A stretch of DNA of 64,000 bases, taken from assembly GCF_002754195.1 (NCBI RefSeq), contig NZ_PEEU01000001.1, positions 6,014,001-6,078,000 on the forward strand, written 5' to 3'. The notes beneath the pieces were generated by a model. The model was not told the DNA's origin. It worked only from the letters and a program-made list of their open reading frames with translations, and ran no database searches. Source of the stretch: Flavobacterium sp. 9. Its GTDB lineage: Bacteria; Bacteroidota; Bacteroidia; Flavobacteriales; Flavobacteriaceae. Shown here piece after piece: positions 7,557-16,866 of this stretch. Position numbers and translations under genes: made by a program. Numbering within the stretch: the stretch's first letter is position 1; each line of letters begins with the position of its first letter.

Positions 7557-9735
7557 TGTTGCTGATATAGAGAAAACCTTTTTGTGAATTATTTTCTGAT
7601 GAAATGTTCTTTTTAAAATTTATTACATAAAAATAGGAACCGGTTGGAAGTTTTTTACTTTTTTGAAATACTTCTCCGGCGTTTGCTTCGCCATAAAAAT
7701 AATTCTCATTTACGCCATATTTTGCGGTACGATAAACCAACTGACCAAAACGATTATAAATTTCGACAGTATTCTCAGGAAAGAATTCTATGTTTTTTAC
7801 AACAAAGTGATCGTTTAAATTATTTCCGTCAATTGTAATTGAATTAAAAACCACTAATTGACATGGAACTACGGAAACCAAAATAGCAGCTCTTTTTGCA
7901 CTTTCACAATTGGTTTTAGAATCAGATATAGAAGCATAATAGGTAGAACCATTTCTAATAGGAGTATTTTCTGAAAGAGGAATGGTAGCATTTTCTGAAT
8001 CGTAAAAAATCATTTCAGTATTATTATCTCTCAAAGAACGGATCAATAATTCGTCGTCTAAGCATAATTGTTTCGTATAACTTGCGGGTAAAATATTTGA
8101 AGGATCTTCCAGAACAACATTAACTTTCAAGCGCTCTTTACTTTCACATCCTGTTTGCAAATTAGTTTGTGCTGCATAATAAGTAGTATTGGTTAATGCT
8201 GTTGATGCAATCAAAGCGTTCGTATCTGTTGGACTTTTAAACCATTTTATTCCATTACCTTTTGCATCTAGATTACTAATTGTCGGTTTGTTAATTGTAC
8301 AGAAGTATTGAATTGGATCACCAATTGGAGGAGGAAAATTTGATACAGAAGCAGTAAAAGCGATTCGGTTACCTATACAGCCATTATCATATACAGCCGC
8401 ATAATATGTTGTTTTGTCGACCAAAGGGGTTGAGGCTGCAAGTTCTTCTGCTGATGTTAAAGAACTGAACCATTTTAGATTTTGGCTACCAACATTTATA
8501 CTGCCAATTGTTGCATTTTGATTGCAGAAATTTTGGTCCGCATTTAAAACAGGTTCTAAAATAGGATTATTATTGATTGAAATAGGTTCGCTAAAATTAA
8601 AGGTACATCCGCTTTCGCTCGTGGCTGTTAAATTTACAATATATCGTCCGGAATTTGTATAAACATGTTTAGGAGACTTTTCTATTGAAGTTGATCCATC
8701 ACCAAAATCCCAATTCCATTTTACATTTGTTTCAGTTGTAATAGACTGATTTTCAAAAACTATTGGATTGGACGTAATTTGAGATGTATTACAAGATGTT
8801 ATTGCTTCAAATAGAGGAGTAATTTTTGTTGGTTTTGTTAGTATTATCTCAATTTTTGATTCACAAACATTAGAATTACTATAAGCGGTCATCGTACATT
8901 CAAAAATTGCGCCCTCAGGATAATCTGCCACCGGTAAAGATGTTGTTGATGAGTTTGTACCGACTGGTTTTCCTAAATAAGTCCAAAGATATTTGCTGAA
9001 TCCATATGGAGCGATTAAATCAAAGTTTAGGTTATTTGAACATACTTTTAAATCAGCTTTTAATTTATTGCATCTCGCTGAAATATAGGCATAGCCAAAA
9101 TGCTCTTTTAAAGCACAATCTTTTGTAGTGAATTCGATCTTTACAGTGGTTCCAATATAAGCAGATAAGTTCACGCCAACTGTTTTCCAGTCGACCCATT
9201 TTACAATCCTTGTACGGTGTGTTTTAGGATCTATGTAATCATAAGTATTAAAATTTTGCCCAGGTTGACCAGCATAGACATTATAATCGCCACATAATGG
9301 ATCAATAGTTTGACCATTTACATCTGTAATTGTAACACTAAATTGAGGCTGTTCTTTTGGGGTATGATCAGGGTCTTCAACGACAACAGCATATTTGTAT
9401 AAAAAAATGCTGTTTTCAGGTGTAACATTCATGGAATAAATTAGCACTTCTGTCTCAGCGCCCGCAGACTCATTTCCTAGTTTTGCAGCAAATTTTTCTC
9501 CTGGCGGTATTGTAGCCAGCATATTACCGGTCCTTGGATCTAATGTAGATTCAGTTATGATTGTCTGTCTGGTTTCTTTGAAACCTTTATCTTTTTTAGG
9601 ACGATTGTACGTACCGGTATAACCTTCCCATCCAGAAAAAGTTCCTGCTGAAAAATCCGAATTATAGCATTCAGACTGACTGAATCCTAAATTTACAAAT
9701 AGAATAAATAGTAAAAAGAAGTTTTTGTTTAGCAT
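7549..9735 (-). CDS. Secreted surface protein with PKD domain and T9SS type B sorting domain
   Basis: The 728-aa protein starts with a signal peptide ('FFLLFILFVNLGFSQS'). A large N-terminal beta-rich region follows (about 20-230, with 'FTTKDCALKEHFGYAYISA'). Next come a PKD domain (about 325-390, 'VKWNWDFGDGSTS' and 'SPKHVYTNSGRYIVNLTA') and three related Ig-like repeats, each ending in a 'TYYAA' motif (around 450, 520 and 600). The last 90 residues are the gliding-motility C-terminal (type B) sorting domain ('NDHFVVKNIEFFPENTVEIY', 'RFGQLVYR', 'LPTGSYFYVINF'). It is therefore exported by the T9SS and probably adhesive. Its PorP/SprF partner is immediately downstream. Confidence 0.92.
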   Translation of the reverse strand: MLNKNFFLLFILFVNLGFSQSECYNSDFSAGTFSGWEGYTGTYNRPKKDKGFKETRQTIITESTLDPRTGNMLATIPPGEKFAAKLGNESAGAETEVLIYSMNVTPENSIFLYKYAVVVEDPDHTPKEQPQFSVTITDVNGQTIDPLCGDYNVYAGQPGQNFNTYDYIDPKTHRTRIVKWVDWKTVGVNLSAYIGTTVKIEFTTKDCALKEHFGYAYISARCNKLKADLKVCSNNLNFDLIAPYGFSKYLWTYLGKPVGTNSSTTSLPVADYPEGAIFECTMTAYSNSNVCESKIEIILTKPTKITPLFEAITSCNTSQITSNPIVFENQSITTETNVKWNWDFGDGSTSIEKSPKHVYTNSGRYIVNLTATSESGCTFNFSEPISINNNPILEPVLNADQNFCNQNATIGSINVGSQNLKWFSSLTSAEELAASTPLVDKTTYYAAVYDNGCIGNRIAFTASVSNFPPPIGDPIQYFCTINKPTISNLDAKGNGIKWFKSPTDTNALIASTALTNTTYYAAQTNLQTGCESKERLKVNVVLEDPSNILPASYTKQLCLDDELLIRSLRDNNTEMIFYDSENATIPLSENTPIRNGSTYYASISDSKTNCESAKRAAILVSVVPCQLVVFNSITIDGNNLNDHFVVKNIEFFPENTVEIYNRFGQLVYRTAKYGVNENYFYGEANAGEVFQKSKKLPTGSYFYVINFKKNISSENNSQKGFLYISNNE

Positions 9736-9795
9736 ATATTTTACTAATTTATTAAAATTATAAAATATATCAAGATAATTAAGAGTTGTTTTTAA

Positions 9796-10659
9796 TTAAA
9801 TCAGTTCTTCGACGTGTTTTTTGATGTTTTCCGCAATCTTCTTTGTCGGTAAATCATTTTCATCATTACCAAACGGATCTTCGATTTCCTCTGCAATAAG
9901 CTCTAAGCTTGCTAATACATAAAAGATAAAAACAACCACCGGAGCCACAAGATATCCTAAACTTATGGAGTAACCAAAAGGCAATGTCATCGTATAAATA
10001 AAAATGAATTTTTTTATAAAAGCACTGTAAGAGTAGGGAATAGGTGTGTTTTTTATTCGCTCGCAAGCACCGCAAATATCTGTAAATGCTTGTAATTCGT
10101 CGTTTAAAATTATAAGTTGTTCTCCGCTAATTTTTTTTGCATCATACAAATCATTGATTTTATGAAACATCATTCTCTTGATCTGATTTGGCTTGTGTTT
10201 ATGATGATCAATTTCTAAATCTACATCATCAAAAAGCTGTTTGCTGGTATCTTCATCATGAAGATGTTTGTGTAAAATTGCAGCATATGCAGGAATAAAT
10301 TTTCTAAAGAATTTACGATCATTTTCATCCTTTAACATTGCTGAAAGTTTAATCGCAAGATTGCGACTATTGTTTACAAGACCACCCCATAATTTACGGC
10401 CTTCCCACCAACGATCATAAGCGGTATTGGTTCTGAAAACAAGCAACAACGAAATTACAAATCCCAACATTCCGTGCATTACCGGAATATTATGGATGTA
10501 ATCATTTTTACCAACTTTGAAATAAGAAACTTCAAGATATCCGATAAGGGAAGAATAAATTCCGATGGCAATCATTATCGGAAACAATTTTCTAACAGTA
10601 TCTGATTTGTGAAAATGGAAAATAAAAGTAAACCAATCTTTGGTATTATATGAGATCAT
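9796..10659 (-). CDS. Bestrophin-like anion channel (RFP-TM family)
   Basis: The 287-aa inner-membrane protein has the family signature 'LLVFRTNTAYDRWWEGRKLWGGLVNNSR' split over residues 74-100, with the WWEGR core and flanking hydrophobic helices. The C-terminal half holds 'LPFGYSISLGYLVAPVVVFI' and the acidic 'EEIEDPFG..ENDLP' cluster, matching the calcium-clasp region of bestrophins. Bacterial members form pentameric ion channels. It lies 27 bp after the TolC gene and could be the last gene of the efflux operon, although a -7 promoter match (10677-10684) suggests separate expression is possible. Confidence 0.88.
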   Translation of the reverse strand: MISYNTKDWFTFIFHFHKSDTVRKLFPIMIAIGIYSSLIGYLEVSYFKVGKNDYIHNIPVMHGMLGFVISLLLVFRTNTAYDRWWEGRKLWGGLVNNSRNLAIKLSAMLKDENDRKFFRKFIPAYAAILHKHLHDEDTSKQLFDDVDLEIDHHKHKPNQIKRMMFHKINDLYDAKKISGEQLIILNDELQAFTDICGACERIKNTPIPYSYSAFIKKFIFIYTMTLPFGYSISLGYLVAPVVVFIFYVLASLELIAEEIEDPFGNDENDLPTKKIAENIKKHVEELI

Positions 10660-10676
10660 TTATATTTGTTTTGAAA

Positions 10677-10684
10677 CAAATTTA
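10677..10684 (-). promoter_or_regulatory. Possible -7 element for the bestrophin gene
   Basis: TAAATTTG on the minus strand lies 17 bp before the ATG at 10659, but no TTG occurs at the right distance. Weak evidence for an internal promoter. Confidence 0.3.
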
Positions 10685-10686
10685 AA

Positions 10687-11997
10687 TTAAAAATTAATAT
10701 TTCCAGCTAATTCTTTCAAAGCAATTTCAGATAATTTTGCTTCATATTGAGCGTTGCTGTAACGTACTTTTGCATTAACATAATTAAGCTGAGCCGTTCT
10801 AAAATCAAGCGTTGTAATGGTTCCAATTCTAAATTTATCCAACGTAATATCCAGGTTTTGTTTAGCAATTGCTTCGTTATCTTCTTCTAAACCAATTAAT
10901 TCAAGATTAGTTAAGTAAGTTTGAAAAGCTGTACTCAATTGTGTATTCAGAATCATGTTTTGTTGCTCGATTGCGATCTGAGAATTCTCAATTTGCAGTT
11001 TTGCTACTTTTTCATTTCGATGTTGATTAAAACCATCAAAAATGTTTAAAGTCGCATTAAAACCATAATTAAAACCTTTTGAAGAAGCTGAACTTGTAAA
11101 ACCTAAACTAGACTGACTTTCTGTAAAAGTGTATCCAGATGTCAGATTTACAACAGGATAACGATCTGCTTTTATTTGCTTAAGTTGTAATTCGGCAATT
11201 CGTTTGTTAATGATTTGCGATTCTAAACCAGGGTTTTGTTTCTGAGCCAAATCCATTAAATCTGCCAAAACTAATTTATCATCTACTTTAACCAAATCAG
11301 TTACCGTAAAATTTATTTTTGGATCACGCGCTAAATATTGGTTCAATAAAATCTTTGCATTTGCATATGATTCCTTTTGTCTCAGGAAAGCAACCTGATC
11401 AGAATTTAAATCTACCTGAGCATTTAAAACCTCTAATTTTGAAGCTTTTCCAATACTGAAACGATTTTGTGCCAATGTCAATCTTTGCTTAGAAATTACG
11501 ATTGTAGTATCTAATGCTGATAATTGATGTTGTTGCTGAACTAAGTCATAATAAGCGGAATTTACCTGACCAATTTTTACCAGAATAGTTCTTTTTAATT
11601 CAGAATCACCCAGTTTTTGCAACTCTTTTAATTGGTCTAATTTGGCAAACATTTTCATACCATCAAAAACTGTCCAGCCTAAACTTACACCATAATTTAA
11701 GTTATTATTTTTGGCATTGTTTAATTGTGTCGAAGTTCCATCCTGACGTGTTTGAGAGGAATTTGTAACGCTGTTATTGTCTGTGATTGAAGCAGTAGCT
11801 TGTGGTAACATTCCTGCGTTTCCAACGGTTACATTTGTTTCACTAATTTTTGTGTTGTTCTTAGCAATCTTAATTTCAAAATTATTTTCCAGCGCTATTT
11901 TCATAGCATCTTCGATCGTTAGAACCTCTTGTGCATTACTTTTTGCTATACAAAACAAAAATAAAACGAGACTTTTTAATACTATCTTAGTTTTCAT
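10687..11997 (-). CDS. TolC-family outer-membrane efflux protein
   Basis: The 436-aa protein has a signal peptide ('IVLKSLVLFLFCIAKSNAQE') followed by two repeated OEP units of long amphipathic helices (about 24-220 and 230-430). The first unit has 'LTIEDAMKIALENNFEIKIAKN' and the second 'LADLMDLAQKQNPGLESQII', the standard internal duplication of TolC proteins. It should form the trimeric outer-membrane tunnel for the RND pump encoded just upstream (12077-15175), with the adaptor at 15255-16316. The order adaptor, pump, TolC on one strand with short gaps indicates one operon. Confidence 0.94.
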   Translation of the reverse strand: MKTKIVLKSLVLFLFCIAKSNAQEVLTIEDAMKIALENNFEIKIAKNNTKISETNVTVGNAGMLPQATASITDNNSVTNSSQTRQDGTSTQLNNAKNNNLNYGVSLGWTVFDGMKMFAKLDQLKELQKLGDSELKRTILVKIGQVNSAYYDLVQQQHQLSALDTTIVISKQRLTLAQNRFSIGKASKLEVLNAQVDLNSDQVAFLRQKESYANAKILLNQYLARDPKINFTVTDLVKVDDKLVLADLMDLAQKQNPGLESQIINKRIAELQLKQIKADRYPVVNLTSGYTFTESQSSLGFTSSASSKGFNYGFNATLNIFDGFNQHRNEKVAKLQIENSQIAIEQQNMILNTQLSTAFQTYLTNLELIGLEEDNEAIAKQNLDITLDKFRIGTITTLDFRTAQLNYVNAKVRYSNAQYEAKLSEIALKELAGNINF

Positions 11998-12076
11998 ATT
12001 ATGAAGGATTAGCTTTGAATTTCAGTTTACTAACTTAAAATTCAAAGCTTTTATTTTATTTCAAAAAAATTAGAAT

Positions 12077-15000
12077 CTATACTTTGCTATCTCTTTCATA
12101 TTCTTCAATATGATCAAACTCCGGATAATGTTTTCTGGCTTTAGACCACATTAAATAAATTGCAGGAATTACAAATAGGGTCAAAGCCAAAGAGAAAATT
12201 GTTCCTCCAACGATTACAACTCCCATTCCAATTCTACTTGTAGACGCAGCTCCAAGTGACATTGCAATTGGTAAAGCTCCTAAAGCAATTGCCAAACTCG
12301 TCATCAAAATTGGACGTAAACGCGCTTCTGATGCTTCGAGAATTGCTTCCATTTTTGGTTTTCCCTGTTCTCGTAGCTGATTCGCAAATTCGACGATCAA
12401 AATACCATTTTTAGTAACCAGACCAATAAGCATTACGGTACCAATCTGACTAAAAATATTCCAGGTTTGATTGAATAACCATAACGAGAATAATGCTCCC
12501 GCAACCGCCATTGGTACTGTCAAAATGATAATTAACGGATCAATAAAACTCTCAAATTGTGCTGCAAGAATCAAAAAGATCAGTAATAAAGCCAATCCAA
12601 ATGCAAAAGAAGTATTAGAACTACTTTCGACAAAATCTCGTGATTCTCCACTTAAATCGGTTGTAAAACTTTGATCTAAAACCTTAGTTTTAATTCGGTC
12701 CATTTCTTCAATACCATCACTAATACTTTTCCCGGGAGCTAAACCAGCTGAAACTGTTGCAGACATATATCGGTTATTGTGATACAATTGCGGCGGATTA
12801 CTTTGTTCTTCCACTTTTACCACGTTATCCATCTGGATCAACTGACCTGATTTGTTTCTAACAAACATAGAAGTTAAATCCAATGGTTTAGATCGGTCTT
12901 TTTGATCAAATTGACCAATTACCTGATATTGTTTTCCGTTTTTAATAAAATAACCAAAACGCTGTCCACTTAAAGAAAGTTGCAAAGTTTGGGCAATATC
13001 CATAATTGATATTCCTAAACTTTCGGCTTTTGCACGATCAATACTTACGTTGATTTCAGGTTTATTAAATTTAAGGTTGACATCTGAAGTAGAGAAAACA
13101 TCACTTTTACCAACTTCATTCATGAAAACCGGAATTTTTTCTCTTAGTTTTTCAAAAGTCGGAGCCTGAATAATATACTGAATCGGTAAACCTCCACGTC
13201 TGTTTACGGCAATTGTAGGTTGCTGAATTACAGATGTTTTAGCATTTGGATATTTTTTAGTCCATTTGGTTAATTTATCAGCAATATCTTTTTGAGATCG
13301 TTTTCTTTCATCCGGTTCTTTCAACGAAAGTCTGATGAAACCTGAATTGGTCGCAGAACCTCCTGAACCTCCGGCTGTGATTACTAAACTTACTTTTTTC
13401 TCCGGAATAGAATCATCTACCAATTTTGACATTTCCTGCATAAAACGATTGGTATATTCATAAGAAGAACCTTCAGGAGTTGTCATACGCATCGTTACAG
13501 AACTACGATCGTCATATGGTGCAGTTTCTTTTGGAAGAATTGTAAAGAATAAATAAATCAATCCAAAACACGCTATCAGGATTGGGAAACTAATCCATTT
13601 TTTAGCCATGAAACGCTCTAAAGCTTCTGCGTAGCCACTATTTAATTTTTCGAAAAAAGGCTCTGTTTTAACGTAGAATTTTGACTTTTTCTGTTCTCCG
13701 CCTTTCATTAAATAGGCATTCAACATTGGTGTTAAAGTCAAAGATACAAAGGCCGAAATTAATACTGCAGCACCAATTACAACACCAAATTCCCGAAAGA
13801 GTCGGCCTACGAAACCTTCTAAGAAAATTACTGGTAAAAATACCGCTGCAAGTGTAACAGAAATCGAAATTACGGCATAGAAAATTTCATTAGATCCTTT
13901 GATTGCCGCTTCGATTGGCGACATTCCTTCTTCGACTTTTTTGAAGATATTTTCGGTAACTACAATTCCATCATCTACTACTAAACCAGTTGCCAATACA
14001 ATTGCTAATAAGGTCAATACGTTGATCGAGAACCCGAAAAGCCACATGATAAAAAACGTAGCAATTAACGAAACCGGAATATCAATTAAAGGTCTGAATG
14101 CAATTGCCCAGTCTCTAAAAAACAAATAAATAATAATGATTACCAGAATAATCGAAATCCCTAAAGTTTCGGCTACTTCAAGTACTGATTTTTTTACGAA
14201 AAGTGTATTATCAAGCGCAATATTCAGTTTGATATCCTTTGGAAGATCTTTCTTTAAAGCGTCATATTTTTTATAAAACTCTTTCGAAATATCAAGATAA
14301 TTGGCTCCGGGCATTGGTACAATAGCTAAACCAATCATTGGAAGCCCTGATGATGTTAATGAAGTTTCAATATTTTCAGGACCTAATTCAGCACCACCAA
14401 CATCGCTCAAACGAACAATTTTATCTCCATCGGTACGAATGATAATATTATTGAATTCTTCCGGTTTAGAAAGATTTCCAATTGTTTTTACGGTCAATTC
14501 GGTATTGTTTCCGGTTAATTTTCCGGATGGCAATTCTACGTTTTGCGCGTTCAAGGCATCTCTAACATCAGAAACCGTACAATTATAGGCATTTAATTTT
14601 ACGGGATCGATCCACAAACGCATAGCGTAACGTTTTTGTCCCCAAATTTGAACACCGCTCACTCCAGGAATCGTTTCCAGACGTTGCGAAATAACATTTT
14701 CAGCATAATCACTCAATTCTAAGGAACTTCTGGTGTCACTCTGAACTGTCATCGAAATAATAGATTCACTGTCAGCATCGGCTTTAGAAACTACCGGCGG
14801 AGCATCTATATCCTGTGGTAAACTCCTAACAGCTTGAGAAACCTTGTCACGAACGTCATTTGCAGCTTCTTCAAGGTTTTTATCTAAGTTAAACTCGATG
14901 GTAATATTACTGCTTCCCTGATTACTTGAGGAAGTTATATTTCGAATTCCGTCAATCGCATTTACGGCTTTTTCAAGAGGTTCTGTAATTTGCGATTCGA

Positions 15001-15175
15001 TAATATCAGAATTGGCTCCGGTATAATTGGTTCTGATAGAAACCTGTGCCGGATCAATAGAAGGAAATTCCCGAACACCCAAAAACGTATAACCAATGAA
15101 ACCGAATAAAATAATTAAAAGATTCAGTACAATCGTTAAAACGGGTCTTCTTATACTTGTGGTTGATAAACTCAT
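12077..15175 (-). CDS. RND-family efflux pump, inner-membrane transporter (HAE1 type)
   Basis: The 1032-aa length is typical of AcrB-like pumps. Twelve helices are arranged as 1 + 5 + 1 + 5 around two large periplasmic loops. The proton-relay pair D-D is present in TM4 ('LATGLVVDDGIVVTENIF', about residues 390-410). The RND signatures 'GFVGRLFREFGVVIGAAVLI' and 'GLVTKNGILIVEFANQLREQ' are present in the two halves. The N terminus 'SIRRPVLTIVLNLLIILFGF' starts in the membrane. It probably exports drugs, detergents or lipophilic compounds, but the substrate cannot be read from sequence. It lies between its adaptor and TolC genes. Confidence 0.96.
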   Translation of the reverse strand: MSLSTTSIRRPVLTIVLNLLIILFGFIGYTFLGVREFPSIDPAQVSIRTNYTGANSDIIESQITEPLEKAVNAIDGIRNITSSSNQGSSNITIEFNLDKNLEEAANDVRDKVSQAVRSLPQDIDAPPVVSKADADSESIISMTVQSDTRSSLELSDYAENVISQRLETIPGVSGVQIWGQKRYAMRLWIDPVKLNAYNCTVSDVRDALNAQNVELPSGKLTGNNTELTVKTIGNLSKPEEFNNIIIRTDGDKIVRLSDVGGAELGPENIETSLTSSGLPMIGLAIVPMPGANYLDISKEFYKKYDALKKDLPKDIKLNIALDNTLFVKKSVLEVAETLGISIILVIIIIYLFFRDWAIAFRPLIDIPVSLIATFFIMWLFGFSINVLTLLAIVLATGLVVDDGIVVTENIFKKVEEGMSPIEAAIKGSNEIFYAVISISVTLAAVFLPVIFLEGFVGRLFREFGVVIGAAVLISAFVSLTLTPMLNAYLMKGGEQKKSKFYVKTEPFFEKLNSGYAEALERFMAKKWISFPILIACFGLIYLFFTILPKETAPYDDRSSVTMRMTTPEGSSYEYTNRFMQEMSKLVDDSIPEKKVSLVITAGGSGGSATNSGFIRLSLKEPDERKRSQKDIADKLTKWTKKYPNAKTSVIQQPTIAVNRRGGLPIQYIIQAPTFEKLREKIPVFMNEVGKSDVFSTSDVNLKFNKPEINVSIDRAKAESLGISIMDIAQTLQLSLSGQRFGYFIKNGKQYQVIGQFDQKDRSKPLDLTSMFVRNKSGQLIQMDNVVKVEEQSNPPQLYHNNRYMSATVSAGLAPGKSISDGIEEMDRIKTKVLDQSFTTDLSGESRDFVESSSNTSFAFGLALLLIFLILAAQFESFIDPLIIILTVPMAVAGALFSLWLFNQTWNIFSQIGTVMLIGLVTKNGILIVEFANQLREQGKPKMEAILEASEARLRPILMTSLAIALGALPIAMSLGAASTSRIGMGVVIVGGTIFSLALTLFVIPAIYLMWSKARKHYPEFDHIEEYERDSKV

Positions 15176-15178
15176 TAT

Positions 15179-15252
15179 GATTTTAGATTTTAGATTGTTG
15201 ATTTTAGATTGCAGATTTATTGCTAAATCTTACTACTTATCTTAAAATCTAG
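15179..15252. repeat. Heptamer-word inverted repeat in the efflux operon gap
   Basis: Left side gattttagattttagatt repeats the 7-bp word gatttta, with further gattttagattg and cagattt copies. The right side (taaatctt, cttaaaatct) is an imperfect reverse complement. It fills the 79-bp gap between adaptor and pump genes and could fold in the mRNA. Confidence 0.7.
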
Positions 15253-15254
15253 AC

Positions 15255-16316
15255 TTATTTTTTTACTACAACTTTTATTGGGGCTTCATCTTTTAATGAC
15301 ATAACGCCGCTAGTAATTAATGTGTCTCCCGCTTTTAATCCTGACAAAATCAAAATAGAAGCATCTGTTCTTGTCGTTGCATCAACCTTAACTTCTTTGG
15401 CTTTGCCCATATTAGCGATAAATACTTTTTTACCATCTTGTATTGGAACAATCGCTTCAGAAGGAACTACGATCGCATCTTTTATAATGTTCAATGGTAA
15501 TTTTACATCGGCAAATGTTCCAGGGAAAAGCTTTCCGTCGATATTATCCGCAATAGCGCGAACTTGTAAAGTACGTGTTGCAACAGCTACTTCCGGCTCA
15601 ATTGCATAAATTTTTGCCGAATAAACTTTATCAGATCCTGAAACCGAAAAATCTATTGTTGATCCTGATTTTACTTGTGATGCATATTTTTCAGGAATAG
15701 AAAATGTAATCTTCAATTTTCCTGTATTGACTAATTTTGCTACTAAAATAGTTGGAGTAATATAAGTTCCCGGTGAGATAGAACGTAAACCAATTTTTCC
15801 GGAAAACGGAGCTTTTACAGAAGTTTTAGCAATTTGAGCTCTTATCAATTGGCTTTGCGCCTGAGAAGAAGCGTGATCTGCTTTTGCAACATCAAATTCT
15901 GCCTGACTTATAGCTTCTTTTTGAAGTAGTAATTTAGCTCTTCTTTCATTTTCGGCAGCCAAACCTTCTTTGGTTACAGCTTGTCTTAATTGTGCTTTTA
16001 GTTCGATATCATTTACTTTAAAAAGCACCTGACCTTTGTTTACAAAACTACCTTCATTAAAGTAAATACCTTCAACAATTCCTGAAACTTCACTGCGGAT
16101 TTCAATTTGTTCATTTGCTTCAATTGATCCTGATAATGAGAGATTATTGTCAAAAGTAGAAGTGTTTACTACAATCCCCGTCACAGTTGTTGGAGTATCT
16201 TTGTCACCAAATTTTTTAGATTCGTCGTTTTTACTTTTGTTTGATACCACTCTGTAGGCAATAAAACCTCCTAGAACGATAATTAGAAGGGCGTAAATTA
16301 GGTTTTTTACTTTCAT
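15255..16316 (-). CDS. RND efflux periplasmic adaptor (HlyD/AcrA-like membrane fusion protein)
   Basis: The 353-aa protein has an N-terminal membrane anchor (residues 6-22, 'LIYALLIIVLGGFIAYRVV') with no lipobox. A split biotinyl-lipoyl domain follows ('IEIRSEVSGIVEGIYFNEGS' near 75 and 'VKAPFSGKIGLRSISPGTY' near 170) around a short alpha hairpin. Then come the beta-barrel and membrane-proximal domains ('LKITFSIPEKYASQVKSG', 'VVPSEAIVPIQDGKKVFI'). It joins the inner pump to TolC. It is the first gene of the operon, with a near-consensus promoter and a possible operator palindrome upstream. No regulator gene is adjacent. Confidence 0.94.
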   Translation of the reverse strand: MKVKNLIYALLIIVLGGFIAYRVVSNKSKNDESKKFGDKDTPTTVTGIVVNTSTFDNNLSLSGSIEANEQIEIRSEVSGIVEGIYFNEGSFVNKGQVLFKVNDIELKAQLRQAVTKEGLAAENERRAKLLLQKEAISQAEFDVAKADHASSQAQSQLIRAQIAKTSVKAPFSGKIGLRSISPGTYITPTILVAKLVNTGKLKITFSIPEKYASQVKSGSTIDFSVSGSDKVYSAKIYAIEPEVAVATRTLQVRAIADNIDGKLFPGTFADVKLPLNIIKDAIVVPSEAIVPIQDGKKVFIANMGKAKEVKVDATTRTDASILILSGLKAGDTLITSGVMSLKDEAPIKVVVKK

Positions 16317-16361
16317 AAAATTAGGGTGAATGTGTTTTGGTCTGTGTTTTTAGTAAACTTG

Positions 16362-16390
16362 CAAATTTAACTTTTTGTTGTGAAAACTAA
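16362..16390 (-). promoter_or_regulatory. Promoter of the RND efflux operon
   Basis: TAAATTTG (16369-16362) is an exact -7 element. TTA instead of TTG lies 18 bp upstream (16390-16388). The start near 16355 would give a leader of about 38 nt. The imperfect -33 box would fit a promoter that is regulated or activator-dependent. Confidence 0.5.
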
Positions 16391-16411
16391 AGCTGTTAGC
16401 TTTTATTTAAC

Positions 16412-16445
16412 ACTTGTATGTACAAGTTTTTTAATTAATACAAGT
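16412..16445. promoter_or_regulatory. Candidate operator palindrome upstream of the efflux operon
   Basis: ACTTGTA-TG-TACAAGT (16412-16427) is a perfect 7-bp inverted repeat with a 2-bp centre, the size of a TetR or MarR dimer site. A third half-site TACAAGT follows at 16439-16445. It sits about 57-90 bp upstream of the predicted efflux start site, so it fits an activator site, or an operator for an undetected promoter, better than a classical repressor site. Confidence 0.4.
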
Positions 16446-16768
16446 CTTAGACTATTCTTCTTAACAATGGTTTAATGTTGATCGAAAAAAAAGTTTTTTA
16501 TGATTCTTTTTGAGGATTTAAAAGTATTAAAAAAAGCGTCATTTTTCCTTGTTTTTTACTCGTTTTGTAAGTTTTTACTTTTTATTTAAGTATAATTAAC
16601 TATTTGTTATTACGGAAAAATCTTTCAATATTGCTATTTAAAGTATTTTATCTGATTTATGTTGCACTTTATCGATTTTATTTGTAACATTGATAAGGTT
16701 AAACAAAATATATTTTTTGATACATAAAAACCTATATTTTTAATTCGTAAACGGTTCAGATATGAGAA
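16446..16768. other. AT-rich intergenic stretch with no recognised feature
   Basis: Between the candidate operator and the promoter of the next rightward gene, only poly-T/poly-A tracts and short hydrophobic-looking spurious frames are seen. No RNA gene, repeat family member or coding frame is supported. Confidence 0.6.
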
Positions 16769-16803
16769 TTGGCGCCCTTTTTTAATAAAAAGTCTTAATT
16801 TTG
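16769..16803 (+). promoter_or_regulatory. Candidate promoter for the redoxin/PAS gene cluster
   Basis: TAATTTTG at 16796-16803 is an exact -7 element; TTG at 16769-16771 is 24 bp upstream. Expected start near 16810, about 57 nt before the ATG at 16867. Confidence 0.5.
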
Positions 16804-16866
16804 CAAGTAATTGCGTTAACAAGTGTTTATCTTTTTTTATTCCCTCAGTAAGAAAATAATCAATTT

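Noticed and set aside
16634..16822. 62-codon minus-strand frame upstream of the redoxin gene
   Set aside because: It is Lys/Ile/Asn-rich in an AT-rich gap, overlaps a promoter match on the other strand and has no features.
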